Part shown: positions 15,563 through 25,177 of the stretch, in pieces | Position numbering within the stretch: the stretch's first letter is position 1 | How the letters are laid out: each line of letters starts with the position of its first letter | Source: Melioribacteraceae bacterium | GTDB lineage: Bacteria > Bacteroidota > Ignavibacteria > Ignavibacteriales > Melioribacteraceae | Direction: 5' to 3' | Assembly (NCBI GenBank): GCA_035362835.1 | Contig: DAOSDY010000001.1 | Span: 620,001 to 684,000, forward strand | DNA length: 64,000 bases | The notes under the pieces: model-generated | The model's database searches: none | Told to the model about the DNA's origin: nothing | What the model saw: the letters and a program-made list of their open reading frames with translations, nothing else | Position numbers and translations under genes: made by a program

Positions 15563-17044
15563 ATGAAAAGGTTACTTTATTTATCGATAGCATCGATTAT
15601 TCTGATAACCGGATGCAAACCATCAAACGCACAGGTTCAGATAATGCCCGCTTTTCCGAATCTCAGTTTTGAGCAGCCGGTGGATATTCAATATCCGGAT
15701 GACGGCACAAACCGGCTCTTCGTTGTATCCCAGCCCGGTGTCATATACCTGTTTGAGAATAATAACGATGTAAGAACTAAAAAAGTATTCCTGGATATCC
15801 GGGATAAGGTACTGTTCGGCGGAGAACAGGGATTGCTGGGACTCGCCTTCCACCCCGACTACAGGAACAACGGCTTCTTCTATATAAATTACACAACCAG
15901 TAATCCGCGGAGGACTGTAGTATCACGATTCCGGGTAAGCCAGTCCGATCCCGATGCTGCGGATCGTTCAAGCGAACTGATTCTGCTGCAGGCAGATCAG
16001 CCCTATTCAAATCATAACGGAGGACAGACTTCATTCGGGCCGGATGGTTATCTTTATATCTCGCTAGGAGACGGCGGCTCCGGCGGGGATCCCCAGAACA
16101 ATGCACAGAACCTTAAATCGCTGCTCGGAAAGATCCTGCGGATCGACGTGAATAATACTTCCGGCGGATTAAATTACTCTATACCAGACGACAATCCTTT
16201 AAAAGGGAACTCAAACGGATTAAAGGAAGAGATTTATGCCTGGGGATTAAGGAATGTATGGAAATTCAGTTTTGATCCGGAGGATTCGAGATTATGGGCT
16301 GCTGATGTAGGGCAGAATGCGTGGGAGGAGATTAACATTATAGCTAAGGGGCAGAATTACGGTTGGAGAATTATGGAAGGGAATCATTGTTTCAATCCCC
16401 CTTCAAATTGCAACACGGCTAATTTAACTCTGCCGGTCTGGGAATACGGTCACAATGATCAGGGCGGGTATTCGATAACAGGGGGTTATGTTTATCAAGG
16501 TTCTTCTGTACCGGAACTGAAGGGTAAATACATTTACGGGGATTTTGTATCGGGCAGAATCTGGGCGCTCGATTTCAAGAGCGGAACAGTCTCAAACGAG
16601 CTTCTCTTCTCAACCAATCATGCTATATCAACATTCGGATTGGATCAGAACAAAACTTTATATTTTGCAAATTACACGACCGGTAGGCTCTATAAATTCA
16701 CAAGCACTTCGGCCAGTGTCGGCGCTTTATCATTACCGCCGGATTATAAATTATACCAGAACTATCCGAATCCATTTAATCCTTCCACAAGAATCACCTA
16801 TCAGATTCCGGATGAAGGGGATGTTACATTGAAAGTTTATGATTCGCTCGGAACTGAGATCGCAACATTAGTCGATGAGAATAAATCCCCCGGATTTCAT
16901 TCTGTTCTATTTGATTCAAATAATCTGAAAAGCAGGTCCTCTATTGCAAGCGGAGTCTATTTTTATAATCTATCATTTATAAACAAGTTTGATTCGTTTG
17001 CCGGGAAATACTCGCAGACCAGAAAGTTTATCCTGATGAAATAG
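15563..17044 (+). CDS. PQQ-type sugar dehydrogenase-like protein with T9SS sorting domain
   Basis: This 493-residue protein has a six-bladed beta-propeller of the soluble glucose/sorbosone dehydrogenase (GSDH/HHIP) family: LFVVSQPGVIYLFEN near 48, GGEQGLLGLAFHPDYRNNG near 76, NHNGGQTSFGPDGYLYISLG near 146 with the catalytic-type His, GDPQNNAQ, GLRNVWKFSFDP near 226 and ADVGQNAWEEIN. The C-terminal ~100 residues are a T9SS type A sorting domain starting at YQNYPNPFNPST near 397 and ending in FILMK. The signal sequence has a lipobox-like LITGC (Cys18) but also a possible signal peptidase I site SNA-Q five residues later, so lipoprotein status is open. The ATG at 15563 has AAAGG upstream; an in-frame ATG at 15548 is less suitable. 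It probably oxidises sugars at the cell surface. Confidence 0.9.
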   Translation: MKRLLYLSIASIILITGCKPSNAQVQIMPAFPNLSFEQPVDIQYPDDGTNRLFVVSQPGVIYLFENNNDVRTKKVFLDIRDKVLFGGEQGLLGLAFHPDYRNNGFFYINYTTSNPRRTVVSRFRVSQSDPDAADRSSELILLQADQPYSNHNGGQTSFGPDGYLYISLGDGGSGGDPQNNAQNLKSLLGKILRIDVNNTSGGLNYSIPDDNPLKGNSNGLKEEIYAWGLRNVWKFSFDPEDSRLWAADVGQNAWEEINIIAKGQNYGWRIMEGNHCFNPPSNCNTANLTLPVWEYGHNDQGGYSITGGYVYQGSSVPELKGKYIYGDFVSGRIWALDFKSGTVSNELLFSTNHAISTFGLDQNKTLYFANYTTGRLYKFTSTSASVGALSLPPDYKLYQNYPNPFNPSTRITYQIPDEGDVTLKVYDSLGTEIATLVDENKSPGFHSVLFDSNNLKSRSSIASGVYFYNLSFINKFDSFAGKYSQTRKFILMK

Positions 17045-17185
17045 AAAATCACTGAAGGAATGGTAGAAAACCACCGCTGTTAATTATTAATGTTTGCAGG
17101 TAAATAAAGTTCCATCCTGATGCGGGCCGCTGCAAGGAATATTATTTCGTGAGTCTGACTGGTCAATAAATTCAATTGCAAAAGA

Positions 17186-17752
17186 ATGTTTCACTATTCA
17201 GAACAGAATAATTACCTTGCAGAGGTAAAAAAATCTGTTGGAGAAAAAAGAGTCTTGGAAAAATTTAAATATTCATTTTTTGCAAAACTGATTTATAGAT
17301 ACGGCAACATAATTGCAACGCTTTTTTTATCGGTCCATTTTATTTCTTCAATAATGATGATGTTTGAAAAATGGTATTTCGTGTTTTTTGCGCTGATAAA
17401 CGGTTTCATCATTTTCATAGTAAACAGGTATTTTTTCAAAACATACCGACTCTTCCCTTTTACAGTAGAAGCCGATAACGAAAAAATAGTCTGCCGGGAT
17501 TTTCTTTTCGGCAGAAAGGAAATTACTATTTACCATTCGGATATAGAGAATATAACAGGCGGAATTTTCAGCGGTTACCCAACGCGGCCGGTTTATATAA
17601 AAGACGGCAGGCAGAATATAACAATCGGATTTTATTCCCATGTAGGAAAATTTCAGAAACTGATTACAACGATTTTAAAGAATATACCTCAGCCGTTATA
17701 CGACAAGCTACTGACGGGTATGAAGGAGATAAGGATCGAGAGGAAAAAATAA
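17186..17752 (+). CDS. Membrane protein with PH-like domain, function unknown
   Basis: This 188-residue protein has a cytoplasmic-looking head, two adjoining membrane helices (about residues 37-58 and 63-84, with IIATLFLSVHFISSIMMMF and FVFFALINGFIIFIVN) and a C-terminal soluble part rich in beta strands (FTVEADNEKIVCRDFLFG..., then ITIYHSDIENITGG and NITIGFYSHVGKF). This layout resembles bacterial PH-domain membrane proteins, but I do not recognise a named family. It ends in a basic tail and is closed by the shared terminator with HU. Confidence 0.6.
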   Translation: MFHYSEQNNYLAEVKKSVGEKRVLEKFKYSFFAKLIYRYGNIIATLFLSVHFISSIMMMFEKWYFVFFALINGFIIFIVNRYFFKTYRLFPFTVEADNEKIVCRDFLFGRKEITIYHSDIENITGGIFSGYPTRPVYIKDGRQNITIGFYSHVGKFQKLITTILKNIPQPLYDKLLTGMKEIRIERKK

Positions 17753-17775
17753 GCCCACCTTTAAAAGATGGGCTT
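17751..17775. terminator. Bidirectional rho-independent terminator
   Basis: An 11-pair stem with one mismatch (arms AAGCCCACCTT and AAGATGGGCTT, loop of 3) lies between the convergent membrane-protein and HU genes. Read on the minus strand it is followed by ATTTTTTCC, a good T run for ending the HU transcript; on the plus strand it is followed by ATATTTTATT. Confidence 0.85.
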
Positions 17776-17788
17776 ATATTTTATTCAA

Positions 17789-18073
17789 TTATGCTTTATA
17801 AACTAAGATAGCATCTTTAGCTTGTTTTGCAATTCTGAATTTAACAACCTTCTTTGCAGGGATTGTAATTGTTTCGCCTGTTTTCGGATTCCTTCCCTGT
17901 CTGGCTTTTCTGTCAACCAAAACCAATTTTCCCAATCCTGGAAGAACGAATGATTTTTTTGCTTCTTTGTACGCAAGTTTTACTAATTCGCCCATAAATT
18001 CACCGGCTACTTTTTTGCTAACACCGGTCTTTGCAGCAAGATGAGCTAAAATTTGGCTTTTTGTCATTGCCAT
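17789..18073 (-). CDS. HU-family DNA-binding protein
   Basis: This 94-residue histone-like protein has the HU/IHF fold: an N-terminal helical part (MTKSQILAHLAAKTGVSKK), LPGLGKLVLVDRKARQGRNP with the RxxRxGRNPKTGE arm near 57-67, and VVKFRIAKQAKDAIL at the end. It would bend and compact DNA as a dimer. AAAGGGG lies nine bases before the ATG. A promoter with good Bacteroidota features lies upstream and a strong hairpin terminator downstream, so it is probably a single-gene, highly expressed unit. Confidence 0.95.
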   Translation of the reverse strand: MAMTKSQILAHLAAKTGVSKKVAGEFMGELVKLAYKEAKKSFVLPGLGKLVLVDRKARQGRNPKTGETITIPAKKVVKFRIAKQAKDAILVYKA

Positions 18074-18110
18074 GATGTAACCCCTTTGTTTGTTAGATGT
18101 AAATTCATGC

Positions 18111-18141
18111 GAAATTTAGCACTTTTTTATTTCAAAACAAA
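18111..18141 (-). promoter_or_regulatory. Promoter of the HU gene, Bacteroidota -33/-7 type
   Basis: Read on the minus strand, TTTG is followed after exactly 19 bases by TAAATTTC, close to the TTTG-N17-23-TAnnTTTG consensus of the Bacteroidota primary sigma factor. The -7 box ends 37 bases before the HU ATG, leaving a short leader with AAAGGGG. Confidence 0.55.
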
Positions 18142-18287
18142 CAGATTTTGTCTTTTTTGTGCAGCATTTGATTTACGATACAACGCCCCGGTTAAGCAAT
18201 GTTTATAGGGCTGAAGCCGACTTCTCTTTTTCATCTTTTATCAATCGGGAATTAAACATATTTTAGCAAAAAAATTTCTGACTCTTA

Positions 18288-20327
18288 ATGCAAAAACTTT
18301 TTTCTGTAATTATTATTTCATTTTTCTATCTGAATCTTTCAGCATTTCAGCAGGACTCTAAACAAAAAATTCTGAATACAAAAGATTTTCCTGATACTTC
18401 CAAATCAAAACAAGTTCAAGTTCAGGATACTTCGAAAACAGGATCCGTTGATTCATCAAAAATTAAGAGACCCGAAAAGCTTTTGCCCCTGCCGCCTAAT
18501 AATTTTTATTCGACCGGGAGTACGGGAAATATTTTAAGAAAGGATGAAATCTTAAAGCTTGATCACCGGTATGCCGGCGACTTGTTTCAATACCTGCCGT
18601 TCGGATTTGTAAGAGACCTTGGATCAATAGGACTGCCGAACGAAATTTCGGTTTACGGGAACGGATTCGGCAATTCTTCCTACTTATCCGACGGAATAAG
18701 CATCAACAACCGCCTGATAAATTCTCTTGATCTTAATCTTTTCCAGAGCGAGAGTATTGATTCACTCGAAGTAATTCCGCTGCCGCAGGGATTTCTTTTC
18801 AATGAAATGAATAATCCCGTAAGCATTAATATGATCTCACGGGACTTTGTTACGAACAGACCTTATACGCGTATAAAATTTTACCAGGCTCCGAACGAAG
18901 AGGGCTTTTTTGACGGGATATTCAGTTCCAACATCAGCCGCCGGATGAGCATTTATTCACAAATAACTCATCAGAGCACCGATCCCCGGTTTAAGAACAG
19001 TGATTACGGTTTGTGGTCCGGTTCAGTGCGGCTGAGATATCTATTAAGTAATGATTTTAACCTTACAGGCGGATATTCTTTTTATCAGAGCAATGTTGGA
19101 TTGAACGGAGGAGTTGATATTGACAGCATAAAAATTGCCTTCCCCTCTTCACAAATTGAAGAAGTACTGTATAGCACAATTGAGGCGCCGGTCAATTTTA
19201 TCGACCGATATCAGAAAGTATCGGGCCGTAATCTTAATATCAGACTGCTTGCAAAACTGATCGGAAGCAAACCGACAGATCTAACATTTTATTATCAATC
19301 ATCACTGATTGAATTCAGACAGAATGAGAATACAAATCCGGTACCGTCTATGTTGCAATGGTACTACCCGTTCAGGTATGATAAGATTATTCATAATAAT
19401 GAGTTCAGCACATATGGCGCTAAACTCTCACAAAAATTAGAAGCTGACATTCTGAATATTTACTCGGAAGCACTTTATGAGACCACTTCGCTTAACACAC
19501 CCTTAATAAACAGGAGTGACAGAATTAATACATTCTCCGCGCTCGCAAAGGCAAGTCTATATCTGCAAATTGAAGAACAAAAAATCATTCCGTCAGTATT
19601 CGGTAAAGTATTGAATTACGACGGTAAAAGTTATTTCGGGGCCGGAGCGGATCTCTCATGGTTTATTGATGAAAAGTTTTCTATGTATCTGGGTTTGTCA
19701 AAATTCCGGAAACCATCTAATCTTATACATATTGCCGCGGGGGGAAATTATGAATCGGATTTCAGCATTCTTGAAGCAAAACTGAATTATAATAATTCAT
19801 CAACAAATATTTCTACGGGATATTTTCTTCAGGAACTTGCAATTGTCGGCAGTTATAACAAAACATTACAAGGGATAAATCTGAAATTAGATTGGCATCT
19901 CTGGAAGTTTTTACTGAGCACAACTTCGAATTACTATTTCATTCAGGAGATGAAGGACAATTACCCGCTGCCCGATTTTACATCAAACGGCGGAATATAT
20001 TATGTAGATACATTGTTTAATTCCAATCTTAAACTGAAAGCCGGGATTAACTACCGGCTGATTGGAAACAGAGGTTATCAAATCATCGATTTTGAAACCT
20101 TTGAAATAACCAGATGGATTAGAACCAATGGAAATATAGTGATTCCGTCTGAGGATGTTCAACCTTCAGTTCAGTTTGATTTCTTCCTTGCAGGAAAGAT
20201 TCAGGATGCGGCCACCATCTATTTCGTTTTCGAAAACCTTCTGAACGAAAAATATTACATAGTTCCCTACTATCCCAAACAGGAAAGAGGCCTTCGTTTA
20301 GGAGTGGCGTGGGAATTCCTTGATTAG
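18288..20327 (+). CDS. TonB-plug-like outer-membrane barrel protein
   Basis: This 679-residue protein has a signal peptide (MQKLFSVIIISFFYLNLSAFQ), a low-complexity linker rich in Lys, Ser, Gln and Asp to about residue 65, a short plug-like domain (GDLFQYLPFGFVRDLGSIG near 97, then EISVYGNGFGNSSYLSDGISIN near 120-142 and IDSLEVIPLPQGFLF near 160) and then a barrel with many Phe/Tyr-ended strands up to GLRLGVAWEFLD. The plug resembles TonB-dependent receptors, but the usual VxRGxG...GG blocks are weak. It may be a receptor variant or a substrate-binding barrel. It sits before a secreted amylase, so a role in glycan capture is possible but unproven. Confidence 0.7.
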   Translation: MQKLFSVIIISFFYLNLSAFQQDSKQKILNTKDFPDTSKSKQVQVQDTSKTGSVDSSKIKRPEKLLPLPPNNFYSTGSTGNILRKDEILKLDHRYAGDLFQYLPFGFVRDLGSIGLPNEISVYGNGFGNSSYLSDGISINNRLINSLDLNLFQSESIDSLEVIPLPQGFLFNEMNNPVSINMISRDFVTNRPYTRIKFYQAPNEEGFFDGIFSSNISRRMSIYSQITHQSTDPRFKNSDYGLWSGSVRLRYLLSNDFNLTGGYSFYQSNVGLNGGVDIDSIKIAFPSSQIEEVLYSTIEAPVNFIDRYQKVSGRNLNIRLLAKLIGSKPTDLTFYYQSSLIEFRQNENTNPVPSMLQWYYPFRYDKIIHNNEFSTYGAKLSQKLEADILNIYSEALYETTSLNTPLINRSDRINTFSALAKASLYLQIEEQKIIPSVFGKVLNYDGKSYFGAGADLSWFIDEKFSMYLGLSKFRKPSNLIHIAAGGNYESDFSILEAKLNYNNSSTNISTGYFLQELAIVGSYNKTLQGINLKLDWHLWKFLLSTTSNYYFIQEMKDNYPLPDFTSNGGIYYVDTLFNSNLKLKAGINYRLIGNRGYQIIDFETFEITRWIRTNGNIVIPSEDVQPSVQFDFFLAGKIQDAATIYFVFENLLNEKYYIVPYYPKQERGLRLGVAWEFLD

Positions 20328-20393
20328 AACCCTTTCCGTTCCTAAATTGTTTTAGAATTAAATCCATTTATGAAAAATTAATAAGAGTTAATA

Positions 20394-23288
20394 ATGCGTT
20401 CAAAAATCCTATTCGTTCTATTAATCTTTAGTATTGGCTTACAAGCTCAGACAATAGTTACGACCAATCCTCAGTATCCAACCGAGACAGATAATATTAC
20501 ACTTACATTCGATGTAACAAATGCTAATCCTTCTGACAAACCTTCTCTCTCTGGATATAATACCGGCGATGCATACGCACATACGGGAGTGACTGTGAAG
20601 ATCGGGACTGGAAATAATAATAGATGGCAGCATGTAATTGAAAGATGGAACGATAATGCAACTCAACCCAAACTAACGAGACTTGGAACAAATACATATC
20701 AATTAGTAATCAATAATCCGCGCACATATTATCCCAATGTTTTATCAAACGAAAAAATAGTTGAATTGTGTTTCGTAATTCGAAGCTCCGATGGTAATCG
20801 TAAAACTGAAGATATTTTTATTTCTCTATACGAACCAGGAATTAGTGTTGTAATCAATTCACCTGCAGTATCAGTCGATTTCGGTGATCCGATGCGCTCC
20901 CCTGCTTTCGCGAAATCCGGCGAGACTCTTAACATTTCCGCTACCGGCGCTGCAGTAGGAACTACAACAGCCGGTATGAAATTATTCGTTAACGGGGTTG
21001 AGAAAGCTTCCACAAACAATGCAACAATTGAATACCAGTTTATAGCGGATCAATATCCGGCGGGCAGAAACGATGTTAAGATTATCGCGACAGGTATTAC
21101 GGGTGATAAGGATTCTTCCGCGTTTGTAATTCTAAGGAATCCGGAAATTAACAATGCGCCTCTTCCAGCCGGCAACATTCACGGAATCAATTACAACGGT
21201 AACGAAGTTACTCTGGCTCTGTTTGCACCTTATAAGGAATTTGTATATCTGATCGGCGATTTCAACGACTGGAAAGTTGACGTAAACTATCAGATGAACA
21301 GATACGAGCCGAAGGCCGACAGCGTAATATGGTGGATAACTCTCTCGAATCTCACGCCTCTGCAGGAATATGCCTACCAGTTCCTTATAGACGGTAGTTT
21401 AAGAATCTATGATCCTTACACTGATAAGATACTCGATCCATCTTACGACTCCGGAATCTCTGCGACAGTTTACCCCAATCTAAAATATTATCCTTCACAG
21501 AAGACAAGCGGAATAGTTTCGGTTCTTCAGACCGGTCAGACTCCCTACAACTGGCGGATTCCTGTTTTCGAGCGGCCCGCTAAAGAGATACTGATAGTTT
21601 ACGAAATGCTGGTGCGCGATTTTGTTGCCACCCATTCGTATAAAACGCTTATCGATACGCTAAGCTACTTTAAGAAGCTCGGAGTTAATGCAATTGAGCT
21701 GATGCCGGTTTCCGAATTCGACGGGAACGACAGCTGGGGTTATAACCCGACCACCTACTTTGCGCCCGACAAGTATTACGGAACAAAGGACGATCTTAAA
21801 AAATTCATCGATGCCTGCCATGAGAACGGCATCGCGGTAATACTGGACATAGTTCTTAACCACGCCTACAATAATAATTCGATGGCGCAGATGTACTGGA
21901 ACAGCGGAAGACCCGCAGCTAATAATCCCTGGTTCAATGTTCAATCCAACTTTGACAACCCCGATGCTCAGTGGGGCAACGATTTTAATCACGAAAGTGT
22001 TCATACAAAATATTTTATTGACCGTGTGCTTGAATACTGGCTTACCGAATACAAATTCGACGGCTTCCGTTTCGACTTCACAAAAGGAATCGGCAACAGG
22101 AAAAAGACTTTATCCGATCCCTGGGGCAGCAATTACGACCCAGACAGAATACGATTACTGAAACGGATAGTAGATAAAATCTGGTCGTACGATCCAACTG
22201 CTATCATGATCTTTGAGCATCTGGCGGTCGATCAGGAGGACAGAGAACTCGCGCATTACGGCAACGGTATCCTGATGTGGGGCAACATGAACTATAATTA
22301 CAACGAAGCGACAATGGGATTTCATGACGGCGGCAAATCGAATTTTCAGGGAATATCATATAAATCGCGAGGATGGACTAAACCGCACCTGATCGGTTAT
22401 ATGGAAAGTCATGACGAACAAAGGCTTATGTTCAAGAACCTTCAATTCGGTAACATCTCCGGCAATTACAATATAAAGAATCTGCAGACCGCATTGAACA
22501 GGATAAAGCTGGCCGCCGCATTCTTTCTTACTGTGCCGGGTCCAAAAATGATCTGGCAGTTCGGTGAACTCGGGTACGATATTTCAATCGATCAGAATGG
22601 CAGGTTAGGCAGGAAGCCGCTTCCGTGGAGTGACGGACTGAATTATTATTCCAATGCTGATAGAAAAAGTCTGTTCAATACATTCGCGGCATTAACACGG
22701 CTTAAAAAAGCTTACGACGTTTTTTCAACCGATAACTATACCATGAGTGTTTCAAGTGCACTAAAAAAGATTCAGCTTAACCATACAACTATGAACGCAA
22801 CTATACTCGGAAATTTCGATGTAACGGCTGGAAACATTAATCCGACTTTCCAATCGGCCGGATGGTGGTATGAATTCTTTTCAGGAGACAGTCTGAATGT
22901 GACGGACGTAAATGCACTCATAAACCTCCAGCCCGGAGAATACAGGTTATACACCTCTAAGAAGCTGGTGCCATTCAATATCATAACAGATATTAAGGAG
23001 AATGAGCCGGAGATAAGCACCGCATTTCAATTGAATCAGAATTATCCGAATCCATTTAATCCGAGCACCGTTATCAGTTATCAGTTAGCGGTCGGCGGTC
23101 AAGTACAATTAAAAATTTATGATGCGCTTGGCAGAGAAGTCGCAACGCTTGTTAACGAATTCAAGCCTGAAGGTAATTACAATTATACATTCTCGATTTC
23201 CAATTATTCATTGCCGAGCGGTATTTATTTCTACAGACTGTCATCGAACGGATCGGTTAAGACAAAGAAAATGGTATATCTAAAATAA
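20394..23288 (+). CDS. Secreted GH13 alpha-amylase-family enzyme with T9SS sorting domain
   Basis: This 964-residue enzyme has a signal peptide (MRSKILFVLLIFSIGLQAQ), an N-terminal region of two Ig-like parts to about 260, a CBM48/isoamylase-type module (LIGDFNDWKVD near 286, YAYQFLIDGSLRIYDPYTDK near 325) and a GH13 catalytic barrel. The GH13 blocks are LGVNAIELMPVSEF near 428, AVILDIVLNHAY near 478, FDGFRFDFTKG near 553 (nucleophile Asp), IMIFEHLA near 603 (acid/base Glu) and YMESHDEQR near 668. From about 876 the T9SS type A domain follows with NQNYPNPFNPST and ends KKMVYLK. It probably cleaves alpha-glucans at the cell surface; debranching or maltogenic specificity cannot be told. Confidence 0.94.
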   Translation: MRSKILFVLLIFSIGLQAQTIVTTNPQYPTETDNITLTFDVTNANPSDKPSLSGYNTGDAYAHTGVTVKIGTGNNNRWQHVIERWNDNATQPKLTRLGTNTYQLVINNPRTYYPNVLSNEKIVELCFVIRSSDGNRKTEDIFISLYEPGISVVINSPAVSVDFGDPMRSPAFAKSGETLNISATGAAVGTTTAGMKLFVNGVEKASTNNATIEYQFIADQYPAGRNDVKIIATGITGDKDSSAFVILRNPEINNAPLPAGNIHGINYNGNEVTLALFAPYKEFVYLIGDFNDWKVDVNYQMNRYEPKADSVIWWITLSNLTPLQEYAYQFLIDGSLRIYDPYTDKILDPSYDSGISATVYPNLKYYPSQKTSGIVSVLQTGQTPYNWRIPVFERPAKEILIVYEMLVRDFVATHSYKTLIDTLSYFKKLGVNAIELMPVSEFDGNDSWGYNPTTYFAPDKYYGTKDDLKKFIDACHENGIAVILDIVLNHAYNNNSMAQMYWNSGRPAANNPWFNVQSNFDNPDAQWGNDFNHESVHTKYFIDRVLEYWLTEYKFDGFRFDFTKGIGNRKKTLSDPWGSNYDPDRIRLLKRIVDKIWSYDPTAIMIFEHLAVDQEDRELAHYGNGILMWGNMNYNYNEATMGFHDGGKSNFQGISYKSRGWTKPHLIGYMESHDEQRLMFKNLQFGNISGNYNIKNLQTALNRIKLAAAFFLTVPGPKMIWQFGELGYDISIDQNGRLGRKPLPWSDGLNYYSNADRKSLFNTFAALTRLKKAYDVFSTDNYTMSVSSALKKIQLNHTTMNATILGNFDVTAGNINPTFQSAGWWYEFFSGDSLNVTDVNALINLQPGEYRLYTSKKLVPFNIITDIKENEPEISTAFQLNQNYPNPFNPSTVISYQLAVGGQVQLKIYDALGREVATLVNEFKPEGNYNYTFSISNYSLPSGIYFYRLSSNGSVKTKKMVYLK

Positions 23289-23302
23289 ATCTTATTTAAG
23301 GC

Positions 23303-23344
23303 GGATCAGTAGTGAATATCATCAGGGGAAATCACTTCTGATCC
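23303..23344 (+). terminator. Possible terminator hairpin after the amylase gene
   Basis: The arms GGATCAGTAGTG and CACTTCTGATCC form a 12-pair stem with one mismatch and an 18-base loop, 15 bases after the amylase stop. No T run follows, so factor-independent termination is uncertain. The rest of the 290-base gap before the symporter shows nothing I can name. Confidence 0.4.
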
Positions 23345-23578
23345 CCAATCTATCTGCATAATCTGCTTAGAAATTATTTGTTGCTTCACTCCCACTCATT
23401 CCCTAATTTCACTTCAAATAAATCTGACCTTTTATGAACAGATTCCATACCCGTTTCAAATCCCCGCACTATAATTTATATATCATACTTCAAGCGTCTG
23501 TCATAAACCTTCAATCATTTACAATTACCAATCAGCAGAATCCAATTCTAAAAATCGAAAATAGATACGAGGCAATTT

Positions 23579-25177
23579 ATGGTTGAATTTCAATTTCTCG
23601 ACTGGTTCTGGGTCGTACTCTTTCTAATTATAACGGTAGGACTCGGAGTAGCCTTCTACCGGCTCGGTAAAAGATCGGAATCAGATTTCTTTTTAGCCGG
23701 CCGCGGATTGCCGTGGTGGCTTCCCGCATCATCCGTTTATGCTACACATACTGCGACCGACACACCAATATGGGTAACCGGAGTCGTTTACAAGTATGGA
23801 ATTGCCGGATTATGGTACACATTTTTTGCTGCGTGGTGCGCAATCAGCGCATTCGTATCAACAAGAATCTTCCGCCGTTCCCTTGCATATACTCAGGCCG
23901 AATGGAATACGATCCGTTTTCACGGACTCGGTGCCGAGATGCTGCGAGGATGGATCTCCGGCTGGCAGGTCTTTATGAATATGTTCATTCTCGGATGGGT
24001 CGGCATTGCAATGGGAAAGGTCTGCAACTATCTCTTCGGATGGGATTTATGGATCGGTCTGGTCCTCTTCTCATCACTCTGCGCAATCTACGTTCTAGCC
24101 GCCGGATACTGGGGAGTTATAATGGCCGACTTCCAGCAGGGAATAATTGCGTTTCTTATGATATTGATCGTATCGGCTTGGGGAATAATGGCCGCCGGCG
24201 GTCCTATAGAAATTGCCGATAAACTAACGGCAATGGGAGAAGGCTGGCGCATGAATCCATTTGCATTCACCGGTTGGTTCGATGGAGAATTCCCCGTCGC
24301 ATGGTTTATTACGATGATGTTTATTGCCGTTATTGGCGGATTCGGTATGGGAACAAGCATCGACTGGTATGTTGAAGCTCAGCGGATCCAGAGCGCTAAG
24401 TCTGTCCGCGACGCAAGCTACAGCATCTGGTGGGGAACGGCCCTTGTGCTTACGCGTAATTCAGTCTGGGCTGCGGCAATTCTAGCTTTCTATGTAATCT
24501 CACCTAATATTCCAACACAGGCGGAATACGAGCTCGGCTGGTTCCGTCTCGGATTTGAATATTTACCCGTTGGATTGATCGGATTTTTCTTCGCGGCTTT
24601 AATTGCGATTCACGTCTCTACAATTGCATCGCACCTGAACCTCGGCGCAATGTATTTTACACGCGATCTGTATCTTCACTATTTCAAACCGAAGGCAACC
24701 GAGAAAGAACTTGTATGGGTTGGAAGAGTTGCAACATTAATTCTTCTTCTAGGTTCCTTCTTTTACGGATTGATGATGGAGGATATTACATCGTGGCTTA
24801 TCTTTGCATTGTGGCTAATGGCCGCAGGAATCTGGCTGCCGAATATTCTTCAGGTTGTCTGGTGGAGGTTTAATGCATGGGGATACTTATCCTCATGGAT
24901 TGCAAACCTCGGATTGAGCTGGCTTGTAGTGTGGATACTTCCACACTGGGATGTAATTCCTCCTCTTCCTGATTATCAGCAGTTCTGGTTATTGATGCTT
25001 CTTGGGGCGCTAGTTTTTCTCCCAGTTACATTACTTACCAAACATGAACCGATGGAGCATTTAATAAAATATTATGTTCAGGCTCGTCCAATCGGATGGT
25101 GGGGACCTGTAAAAAGAGAAGCGCAGAAACTCGGATTGCTTGGACATATTGAAATAAAAAAAGAAGGAGGCAGATAA
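23579..25177 (+). CDS. Sodium:solute symporter (SSS family)
   Basis: This 532-residue protein has about 13-14 membrane helices. The start (WFWVVLFLIITVGLGVAFY, then GKRSESDFFLAGRGLPWWLPASS near 31-53) is the classic SSS opening, and YATHTATDTPIWVTG near 55 covers the helix-1/2 substrate and Na+ region. Later blocks are GWVGIAMGKVCNYLFGWD near 140, GGFGMGTSIDWYVEAQRIQSAKS near 257-280 and LIAIHVSTIASHLNLGAMYFTRDLY near 339-364. The substrate is unknown; relatives carry sugars, amino acids or vitamins. The neighbouring GH38 and amylase genes suggest a sugar. It is followed without a gap by three small membrane proteins. Confidence 0.93.
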   Translation: MVEFQFLDWFWVVLFLIITVGLGVAFYRLGKRSESDFFLAGRGLPWWLPASSVYATHTATDTPIWVTGVVYKYGIAGLWYTFFAAWCAISAFVSTRIFRRSLAYTQAEWNTIRFHGLGAEMLRGWISGWQVFMNMFILGWVGIAMGKVCNYLFGWDLWIGLVLFSSLCAIYVLAAGYWGVIMADFQQGIIAFLMILIVSAWGIMAAGGPIEIADKLTAMGEGWRMNPFAFTGWFDGEFPVAWFITMMFIAVIGGFGMGTSIDWYVEAQRIQSAKSVRDASYSIWWGTALVLTRNSVWAAAILAFYVISPNIPTQAEYELGWFRLGFEYLPVGLIGFFFAALIAIHVSTIASHLNLGAMYFTRDLYLHYFKPKATEKELVWVGRVATLILLLGSFFYGLMMEDITSWLIFALWLMAAGIWLPNILQVVWWRFNAWGYLSSWIANLGLSWLVVWILPHWDVIPPLPDYQQFWLLMLLGALVFLPVTLLTKHEPMEHLIKYYVQARPIGWWGPVKREAQKLGLLGHIEIKKEGGR

